Assembly (NCBI GenBank): GCA_037176725.1
Contig: JAZBRS010000077.1
Location: 6,572,001 to 6,636,000, forward strand
Reading direction: 5' to 3'
Length of the DNA: 64,000 nt
Source: Posidonia oceanica
Lineage: Eukaryota > Streptophyta > Magnoliopsida > Alismatales > Posidoniaceae
Part shown: positions 56,858-64,000 of the stretch, piece after piece
Layout of the letters: every line of letters begins with the position of its first letter
Numbering within the stretch: position 1 is the stretch's first letter
Made by a program: the position numbers and the translations under genes
The notes under the pieces: generated by a model
Seen by the model: the letters and a program-made list of their open reading frames with translations, nothing else
Databases searched by the model: none
What the model was told of the DNA's origin: nothing

Positions 56858-58420
56858 CCGAAAGCGGCCCCGTTGCAGATGCCCTTCTCCCACCTACACT
56901 TGCATTTTCATTCTCGCCTTCTTGATTCACCTCCTTTCAAATCATGATCGTCATTCTCTCAACTCTTGCGACTCTCTGTTTCAAATCATCATCGTCATCC
57001 TTTCAACTCTTGCATCCCTATTCAAATCACCATCGTCATTCTCTCAAGCATTACATCTTTGGCCCGGTGATGACAACCGGAAGTGCTTGCCTGCTCTGGA
57101 AAGAGTCACCCTGCCTCACCTGGCACTACTTAGATGCCTTAGCAAGTGAGGGAGCCACCACCAATAAGGACAGGCGAACTGCCCAATCTCACAAGGACAT
57201 ACACCTCTGAGGGAGAAAAAATGTTAGGTTGTGAGCTTGAAAAAAGTGAGAATAGACATCTAGGTTTGGGCACATCCAAGGAACAGAAGACGAAGACAGA
57301 AGCCGGCCCTAGAGATAGGGGTGTGCAGTCTAACCCTGCTCCTTCTACCCATCACACAGCAGACCCAAAACCTGAATCCATTACATTTCAAGCACCCTTC
57401 TTTTGCCACCAGAATGGGGATAGCAAAAGCCTGAAAAAAAAAAAGTGGAAAAGGATCAATCAAAAAAAAGAAGAGAAAAAAGAGGTCGAACAAAAACAAA
57501 GACAAAAAAAAAAAAAAAAAAAAACAAACAAAAAAAAAAGGCAGAAAAGCAAGCAAAACAAACAAAAAAAGAGAGAGAGAAGAAGAAAAAGGGCAAAGGT
57601 AGCCCGAAAAGCACAGGCACCGTTATCCCCCATGCTTTACTAGAGATCCCCAGCATGTCAAGCCTGGAAAAGGGGTCTACCACATCCTCCCAAGAGCAAA
57701 CACATACCTTTTCCCAGCTAGGGGCAGAGAAAGACTGCATACCTATGAGGGAGAAACCTTTCAAAAAAGAGAGAGAGCTGAAAGAATAGGTGTAGGTCCT
57801 GAGAGTGCAGCCAGTAGCCTATCCTCACCACATCACCACCTGTATGATGCCAACAACCTGTTCCGGAGCGCCACCAATAAGCCAAGAGTCTGAGTAGGAC
57901 CCAGTGAGTCAAGGGCCACTCCCTTCCTCTGCAGCAGGCACCAAAGCACTCCGTACGCTGAGGGCGCTCAAGCATCCACCCGAGCATATCCATCCATTCA
58001 AGCATACTCATCCATCTAAGCATACTACTCATCTTCATAAGCATATCACCTGCATCATGCATACATGCATCCTCTTTCATTCCTCTCCTCTTCCATCAAT
58101 CTCTCCCGCTCTGTAACGCGCTTTGGCCCTGAGACAGTACTCCTCCCCAGCAGAGGCACATCGGCGACACTCAAGCTGCACCAGTCCACATCATCTGCCG
58201 GCCCTCGCCCCTGCATTCACCGGACTGCTGCCAATTCCCTTTATTCACTTATGCTTAACTGCTGTATTCTATTGTCAACTGCTGAATGCATATGGAACTG
58301 CACTTTCAGTCTCAGCTTCTGTTTGTTGTCAAAGATTATATGCCTGCAAGATCTGACTGTTTATTGATAGCAGGTACCTCAAGCCTTGCAGTAATCAGCC
58401 TGTCTTCTGCAATCAGCGCA
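56858..58420 (+). other. Spacer between pol and the third ORF, with long purine tract
   Basis: Non-coding. 57427-57600 is almost pure A/G. Blocks such as CACCAATAAG and GTCCTGAGAG.GCAG recur in the minus-strand copy (10594-12281). Candidate acceptors (TTGATAG|CAG, CTTGCAG) lie at 58370-58391 just before the third ORF. A promoter or a splice acceptor for a subgenomic RNA could lie here, but neither is shown. Confidence 0.6.
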
Positions 58421-59623
58421 ATGGGCTTCCCTACTCTGCTAACTCCTGCACATTGCTCGGAAACCCTGCAAGAATGGATCAGCAGGCTCACTCTACAAGA
58501 CTGTGAAAAGTTGCGCCTGTGGGGCATACCAACTAAGCTGCTAAAGGTTGCTGATGTGGAAGTCAGCCGCCACCTTCTGTGTGCCGCCGCAAGATTCTGG
58601 AAACCGGCGCACCACGTCTTCCGCTTTGGCAAGACTGAACTGACACCCACACTGGAAGAGGTGCGTCGGATATGCGGCTTTTCAAAGATCATGGGGCCTC
58701 CTGTCTTCATGAGGCGCGACGGACATCTCCAAGTCCTGAACCAGCTGACTGGACTCTCCACTCAAGCCTGCCAACAAAAGCTAATCTGCACCAATGGACA
58801 AGAGCCTATGCTTCGCCTTGCACACTTTGATGATATCTTGAACAAGCGTGCTGACCTCGGAGATGAGCTGTGGCTCCGAGGATTCGTCATCCGCTTTCTG
58901 GGCGAACTAATCTTTACTCATGGCCGACTGACAGTAGCCATCGAGGTTGCAGAGATTGCGCTAGCTGTGGTGACCCAGCATATAGACCTGGCACCAGTTG
59001 TCTTGGCAGAGACTTATCGCGGGCTGGACCGCATTTCTCATCGCTGCCGCCACTTCCACGGTTGCGGAGCACTCATACAAGTCTGGCTGACTGCGCACTT
59101 AGAGATGGACTTCCTGCGCCCTCAAGTGCACGCCTTCGAAGCCTACTGCAGCAGCGCCCGTACCAGAGCAGACAGGAGCGTCAAAGAAGAGTACGAGAGG
59201 CTGTCAGCGTTGACTGACGACGCTGTGACCTGGCGTATCATTCCCTCTGCAGCCGAGCCATTCACAGTCTTCTTCAGCGCGCGTGACACGCGGCTGGTCA
59301 TTCTTCCAGGCTTCACAGCAGGCGTAGAGTACCATCCAATCAGGGTCATGCGCCAGTTCGGCTTCCAGCAGGGCGCCTTCATCGACAGTACAGCGCCCGA
59401 GCTTCTACAGATGTACCCTCTCAGCACAACTGCCCCGACCAAGAAGCTTGCTAGTCTGATGCAGCATGGGGTCCAATCTACAGACATTGCAGCTGTGAGA
59501 GGTGTAGGATGCACCCCTGAATATGAAGCTGAAGTCCGACAGCTCTGGCCTATCGCTGAAGTCCCGCCAGGCGGTCCCTTGTTCCCCGACTCCAGGCAGT
59601 CGAAGAAGGCCCGAACTGACTAG
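58421..59623 (+). CDS. Third ORF of the Ogre-like element, DUF7745/PMD-like protein
   Basis: 400 aa, intact. I chose ATG 58421 because homology to the minus-strand copy starts exactly there (MGFPT), although in-frame ATGs exist upstream from 58286. Visible features are WGIPTKLLKVADVEV, ARFWKPAHHVFRFGKTELTPTLEEVRRICGF (residues about 55-85) and DELWLRGFVIRFLGELIFTHGR. An alanine-rich helical part with VLAETYRGLDRISHR.RHFHGCG follows. Near the end come WRIIPSAAEPF, LVILPGFTAGVEYHP and VMRQFGFQQG. This pattern fits plant DUF7745 and mobile-domain proteins by memory; no search was possible. The tail (KKARTD) is basic. It is transcribed in the same direction as gag-pol. Strong conservation between two otherwise diverged elements indicates it is useful to the element. 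Its biochemical role is unknown. Confidence 0.75.
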   Translation: MGFPTLLTPAHCSETLQEWISRLTLQDCEKLRLWGIPTKLLKVADVEVSRHLLCAAARFWKPAHHVFRFGKTELTPTLEEVRRICGFSKIMGPPVFMRRDGHLQVLNQLTGLSTQACQQKLICTNGQEPMLRLAHFDDILNKRADLGDELWLRGFVIRFLGELIFTHGRLTVAIEVAEIALAVVTQHIDLAPVVLAETYRGLDRISHRCRHFHGCGALIQVWLTAHLEMDFLRPQVHAFEAYCSSARTRADRSVKEEYERLSALTDDAVTWRIIPSAAEPFTVFFSARDTRLVILPGFTAGVEYHPIRVMRQFGFQQGAFIDSTAPELLQMYPLSTTAPTKKLASLMQHGVQSTDIAAVRGVGCTPEYEAEVRQLWPIAEVPPGGPLFPDSRQSKKARTD

Positions 59624-59899
59624 GCCCTTGTGCAACCATCATGTGGTCTTCTTTCGGATTATGCTGTACATTTCTGGCCTGCCATAGGCATTGTACTCAT
59701 CAAGCTTTATCAATGAAAACTGTTTCTGCCATCTGCTTGCACATCAAGACTCCTTGCCACATTGCATATCATTATCATCATCATCTTGGGCCCTCTAACC
59801 AGACTTGCAGGCATCACAAGGCAGCAAAGACCTCAGCACCCAATCCAGAGTCCAGAACATCTACGGACCCGCGTCGTCAAGCTACGCCATCCGGCATCC
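59624..59899 (+). other. Short spacer after the third ORF
   Basis: 276 bp with no recognised signal. The DNA soon passes into the CAGCTGA-rich array. Confidence 0.6.
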
Positions 59900-60615
59900 T
59901 CAGCTGATCATCCCCAGCTGAGTCCCTTGCGGGCCGGCACCCCAAACTGCCCGGCGAAAGGTCCGTCAACCTATCATCATCCTCAGCTGATTATCCCCAG
60001 CTGAGTCCCTTGCGGGCTGGCACCCCAAACTGCCCGGCGAAAGGTCCGTCAACCTATCATCATCCTCAGCTGATTATCCCCAGCTGAGTCCCCTACGGGC
60101 TGGCACCCCAAACTGCTCGGCGATGGGTTCGTCAACCTATCATCCATCCACTCGTTCATCTATCTTTGCATCCTGGCACCAGGGGCATCTCTTGGCTGCC
60201 CTGCGGTATCATCCCCAGCTGATCATCCTCAGCTAAATTCCCTTGCGGGCTGGCACCCCAAACTGCTCGGCGAAAGGGCCGTCAACCTGACACTCTTCTC
60301 GGCTGGTCACCCTAGCTGAGTCCCCAGCTGATCGCCCCCAGCTGGACCACCATCCCCTACGGGCTGGCACCCCAAACTGCTCGGCGAAAGGTCCGTCAAC
60401 CTGACACTCTTCTCGGCTGGTCACCCCAGCTGAGTCCCCAGTTGGTCGCCCCCAGCTGGACCACCATCCCCTACGGGCTGGCACCCCAAACTGCTCGGCG
60501 AAAGGTCCGTCAACCTGACACTTCTCTCGGCTGGTCACCCCAGCTGAGTCCCCAGCTGATCGCCCTCAGCTGAATCCCTTGCGGGCTGGTACCCCAAACT
60601 ACTCGTCTGACAAGC
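59900..60615 (+). repeat. Tandem array 1: CAGCTGA / GGGCTGGCACCCCAAACTG units
   Basis: About seven units of 80-115 bp with CAGCTGATYATCCCCAGCTGAG (an inverted repeat), CGGGCTGGCACCCCAAACTGC, TCGGCGAAAGGTCCGTCAACC. The core is shared with 7950-8545 of the minus-strand copy. Confidence 0.85.
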
Positions 60616-60767
60616 ACGACACTCTTGTCATCACTCTCTGCTTTCGATGCCAAGGACGCGCTGGCCAACCCCTGGTGTCATCCCGACACCAGGGGCATCT
60701 TTTGATCGCCCTACGGTATCATTCTCTCCCCCTTTCCCCTATGACGTTCCTGGCATCATAGGGATGG

Positions 60768-61562
60768 TTTCTTCTCATCATTCCCTTACCCCTTCTTTGC
60801 CGGCCGATAAGTCCGATATCTTATCATTCTCATCATTCCCTCATCCCCTCTTTAGCTTAATTTCTCATCATTCCCTCATCCCCTCTTTAGCTTAATTTCT
60901 CATCATTCCCTCATCCCCCTCTTTAGCTTAATTTCTCATCATTCCCTCATCCCCTCTTTAGCTTAATTTCTCATCATTCCCTCATCCCCCTCTTTAGCTT
61001 AAATTCTCATCATGATCTCATCCCCCTCTTTAGCTTAGCTTCTCATCATGATCTCATCCCCCTCTTTAGCTTAGCTTCTCATCATGATCTCATCCCCCTC
61101 TTTAGCTTAGATTCTCATCATGATCTCATCCCCCTCTTTAGCTTAGCTTCTCATCCCCCTCTTTAGCTTAGTTTCTCATCATTCCCTCATCCCCCTCTTT
61201 AGCTTAAATTCTCATCATGATCTCATCCCCCTCTTTAGCTTAGCTTCTCATCATGATCTCATCCCCCTCTTTAGCTTAAATTCTCATCATGATCTCATCC
61301 CCCTCTTTAGCTTAGCTTCTCATCATGATCTCATCCCCCTCTTTAGCTTAAATTCTCATCATGATCTCATCCCCCTCTTTAGCTTAAATTCTCATCATGA
61401 TCTCATCCCCCTCTTTAGTTTAAATTCTCATCATGATCTCACCCCCTTCTTTAGCTTAGCTTCTCATCATGATCTCATCCCCCTCTGTAGCTTAACTTCT
61501 CATCATTACCTCATCCCCTCTTTGCCGGCCGATAAGTCCGATATCTTATCATTCTCATCATG
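60768..61562 (+). repeat. Tandem array 2: 36-bp TCATCATGATCTCATCC units
   Basis: About twenty copies of a 35-37 bp unit (ATCTCATCCCCCTCTTTA plus GCTTAGCTTCTCATCATG, with a variant ending in TTCCCTCATC). It is bracketed by two copies of GCCGGCCGATAAGTCCGATA + TCTTATCATTCTCATCAT at about 60799-60834 and 61524-61561. No counterpart was seen in the minus-strand copy. Confidence 0.88.
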
Positions 61563-61596
61563 CTCTCGTCCCCTCTTAACAATCAATCAATCACTC

Positions 61597-62503
61597 GTGC
61601 TAGGCTGATATCCGAAACTATCAATCAATCAATCACTCGTGCTAGGCTGATATCCGAAACTATCAACAATCAATCACTCTCAGGCTGATAACCTAAACTA
61701 TCTTCTGGCCGATCCATGGTTGGCCCGCAGTTGTGTTATACGGCTGACATCCAGTAACTGTCCCTTGCAATTGCGGTTTCCAGTTGATAGGACTGTAAAC
61801 TATCCTCCAGTTGATAGGTCTGTAAACTATCCGCCGGTTGACAGGACCGTAAACTGTCGTTCCAGATGATAGACTGTAAACTATCCCGCAATTGCATTAT
61901 ACGGCTGATATCCAGTAACTATCCCTCATCATCGCGCGTTTCCAGTTGATAGGTCTGTAAACTATCCGCCGGTTGACAGGACCGTAAACTGTCGCTCCAG
62001 TTGATAGGTCTGTAAACTATCCACCAGTTGGTAGGACTGTAAACTACCACGCGCAATGATGTTATACGGCTGACATCCAGTAACTGTCCCTCGCAATGCT
62101 GTTTCCAGTTGATAGGACTGTAAACTATCCACCAGTTGATAGGACTGTAAACTATCCGCCGGTTGACAGGACCGTAAACTGTCGTTCCAGATGATAGACT
62201 GTAAACTATCCGGCATTGCGTTATACGGCTGATATCCAGTAACTATCACTCATGGTTTGTGGGTTTCCAGTTGATAGGACTGTAAACTATCCTCCAGTTG
62301 ATAGGTCTGTAAACTATCCACCGGTTGACAGGACCGTAAACTGTCGTTAGGCTGATACTCCTAAACTATCACCCACAACCATGTTATACGGCTGATATCC
62401 AGTAACTATCACTCACAACTGCTCCGGTTGACAGGACCGTAAACTGTCGCTCCCGGTTGATAGGACCGTAAACTATCCGGACGATAAGCCCGTCACCTTA
62501 TCA
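61597..62503 (+). repeat. Tandem array 3: nested, covarying hairpin modules
   Basis: About 27 short inverted repeats. Inner type: GATAG-gactgtaaa-CTATC, GACAG-gaccgtaaa-CTGTC, GGTAG-gactgtaaa-CTACC. Linker type: cggctGATA-tccagtaac-TATC or GACA-tccagtaac-TGTC. Groups of four hairpins are flanked by complementary arms of unrelated sequence: 61766-61776 with 61886-61896; 61927-61939 with 62049-62061; 62092-62101 with 62211-62220; 62251-62263 with 62372-62383. GCAGTTGTG at 61727-61735 is complementary to CACAACTGC at 62414-62422 and encloses all four. The last hairpin is GATAAG...CTTATC at 62483-62502. See findings. Confidence 0.9.
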
Positions 62504-62523
62504 TTTTTTTTTCTCCTTTTCGG

Positions 62524-62554
62524 CGTGACCTTGTCCCAGGAAGACAAAGTCACG
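62524..62554 (+). other. 12-bp inverted repeat with 7-base loop
   Basis: CGTGACCTTGTC (62524-62535) and GACAAAGTCACG (62543-62554) pair at 11 of 12 positions around CCAGGAA. It follows a T-run and the last array hairpin. It could be a stem in the RNA or a 3' signal. Confidence 0.6.
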
Positions 62555-62739
62555 CACCCCCTTTCTGCGATGGGAGAGTTGGCCTCTCTCCCCTCGCGCC
62601 CTTCTTTCCTGCTAGCTTGCTCCCCGGGCGGGGACCAGCTGCACCCTGTTTTCCTTCGCTTTGTCATGCAAGCCTGCCCTCCCTGCCAGGCATTTGCACC
62701 ACATCGTGCCTTTTTACCATTTTCTTGCATCATCTCTAC

Positions 62740-63051
62740 ATTTTCTTAGCTAGCACTGCACGCCATTTTAGCATCATCAGTATCTCTTGCACAGCATTAG
62801 CATTTTCTTCTAGCTGCACTAACTTTTATACTAACTCTTGCATTGCACTCGCATCAGCATACATACACACAGCACAGCATCCATCTGCACTGGCATTTTG
62901 CATTGCGGCAACGGGCTACGATCTTCGGTGCATCCGCCGAATAAGTAGCTCACGCCCATAGCAACCCGCTGCTCCCGCCGGTCAGATGGGGTGTCTTGTC
63001 AACCCTGAGCAGCGGCCGCGCTCCGCTTGCCCTCGCTCAGGGAGGGGCATC
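62740..63051 (+). other. Conserved 3' block and polypurine tract
   Basis: 62740-62900 is a GCAT-rich stretch. From 62901 (CATTGCGGCAACGGG) to the LTR it aligns with the minus-strand copy. The purine tract CAGGGAGGGGCATC (62039-63051 region, last bases 63039-63051) lies directly before TGTTGACACC and is the likely plus-strand primer. Confidence 0.75.
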
Positions 63052-64000
63052 TGTTGACACCCCATCTTGGCAGGCTTGGACCTTTGGAGCCCTCTGGTTG
63101 ATTGCTGGATCAAACCCCAACCAAACCCTAACCCTAATCCTCCTCTCTACCCTTCAAAATCAGCCCATTTTGGCCTAAACCTTTACCCCCCTTCCCAACC
63201 TCTGAACCTAACCAAAATTCATAGGAAAACCCACCACTATCCACTCAACAAACCTACCCAAAAACCTAGGATTTTCCAAGCCTGACCCATTCCCAAAAAC
63301 CCTAGAAAACTTAGGTGAAACTACCCTTTTTCTACACCTTGAAACCCCTCCAAAACCTCTTTAGAATCAAACCAAAATTTCAGACCCAAGACTTCAAAAC
63401 CTAGACTACCCTCCCACCAATTTTCACTCCATTCCAAGACCATTGAGACCCTCTTTCACTCAAATTATCCTTTTCTCTCTCCGGGATTATCATTTTCTCT
63501 CTCCTCTCTCTCTCCTGATTATCATCTCCCTTTTTCCCCCTTTCTCATCCTTTTTTGGGTCTGGCTGTGGGCCCCCCTTGTGCTTCTACCCCTCCTCTAT
63601 CCTCTCCTGATTTTTACTTTATTTTTAACACTTTTTCTGAATTTTTAAAATCGTTTTCCTCCAATCTATCCTTTCCCCTTTTATTCCCCTTTTTATTCCA
63701 TTTCTTCCCTCCTTCTCTTCCCCTTTTCTCCCTTTCGCAAAAATCCACAAAAACCCATAAAAATCTGTAAAATCTCAAAACATAAAACAAGCAAATCAGT
63801 ACACTAAGAAAAACAATTAAAAAAAATATCAAACAAGCAATTAACAACTTGAACTTAACTAAATCAAGCTAAAAAGAAAACTAAACATGCAAACTAAAAA
63901 ATGCAAAACAAATCAAAAGAAAACACTGAAAAATCAAGGAAAAAAGCTAAAATAAAATCAAAACCCACCAAAGGTAAAAACCCATCAGAGGAATTAAAAA
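63052..64000 (+). mobile_element. 3' LTR of the young element, first 949 bp
   Basis: Colinear with 40691-41639 at a constant offset of 22361. I count three differences by eye: one near 41171/63532 and two adjacent ones near 41217/63578. It continues past the window edge. Confidence 0.95.

Larger units (their letters stand above)
40691..64000 (+). mobile_element. Young, near-intact giant Ogre-like LTR retrotransposon
   Basis: The 5' LTR (6021 bp) is followed by PBS, leader, gag-pro, pol, third ORF, three tandem arrays, PPT and the first 949 bp of the 3' LTR. If the 3' LTR is full length the element is about 28.4 kb. Visible LTR-LTR differences are 3 in 949 bp. The Tat/Ogre assignment rests on the tRNA-Arg PBS, very long LTRs, CX2HX4HX4C knuckle, DNG-type protease, G-patch, second RNase H and extra ORF. 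It inserted in gag of the older relative; CTTTG (40686-40690) is the left side of the expected 5-bp target duplication. Confidence 0.92.

Noticed and set aside
61601..61664. CTGATA...GAAAC resembling a hammerhead ribozyme core, as in plant retrozymes
   Set aside because: The invariant CUGAUGA is not present (CTGATAT), helix II is missing and no cleavage-site helix can be drawn.

Overview
The window is plant nuclear DNA made almost entirely of nested LTR retrotransposons. I see no bacterial or organellar features and no intact host gene. Evidence for a plant is the lineages present (Tat/Ogre-type Ty3 elements with a second, archaeal-type RNase H, and a Tekay-type chromovirus), a primer-binding site matching plant tRNA-Arg, plant-type spliced exons in a mobile-domain-like gene, and a bias toward C-to-T and G-to-A decay. 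The species cannot be named from the sequence.

Layout, left to right. 1-1503 is the right part of a solo Ogre-type LTR sitting in the pol gene of a decayed Tekay element (1504-6306, with its 3' LTR at 4140-6306). 6307-about 18940 is an inverted, 5'-truncated Ogre-like element on the minus strand: an LTR piece, two hairpin-rich tandem arrays, a third ORF, then integrase, RNase H, RT and protease, all degenerate. About 18941-30098 is a plus-strand Tat-type element with an uncertain 5' LTR/leader and a broken gag-pro-pol that carries two retropepsin domains in tandem. 30099-32238 is non-coding. 32239-33704 is a minus-strand, intron-containing pseudogene resembling plant mobile domain (PMD) proteins. 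An older Ogre-like element (33705-40690) cuts into it, and a much younger element of the same family (40691 to beyond 64000) is inserted just after that element's gag start.

The younger element is the centrepiece. It has a 6021-bp 5' LTR, a tRNA-Arg PBS, one continuous gag-pro-pol reading frame of about 2.9 kb codons broken only by two TAG codons, a separate third ORF (400 aa) also present in the minus-strand relative, three tandem-repeat arrays, a PPT, and the first 949 bp of the 3' LTR. The two LTRs differ at 3 of 949 visible positions, so the insertion is recent.

The most unusual feature is the array at 61597-62503. It is a run of about 27 small inverted repeats whose arms change in step (GATAG/CTATC, GACAG/CTGTC, GGTAG/CTACC), grouped into four modules. 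Each module is enclosed by a longer pair of complementary arms of unrelated sequence, and the whole set is closed by one more complementary pair. This looks like a selected, hierarchical RNA (or DNA) fold in the 3' region of a giant retrotransposon. The minus-strand relative has a diverged array of the same kind.
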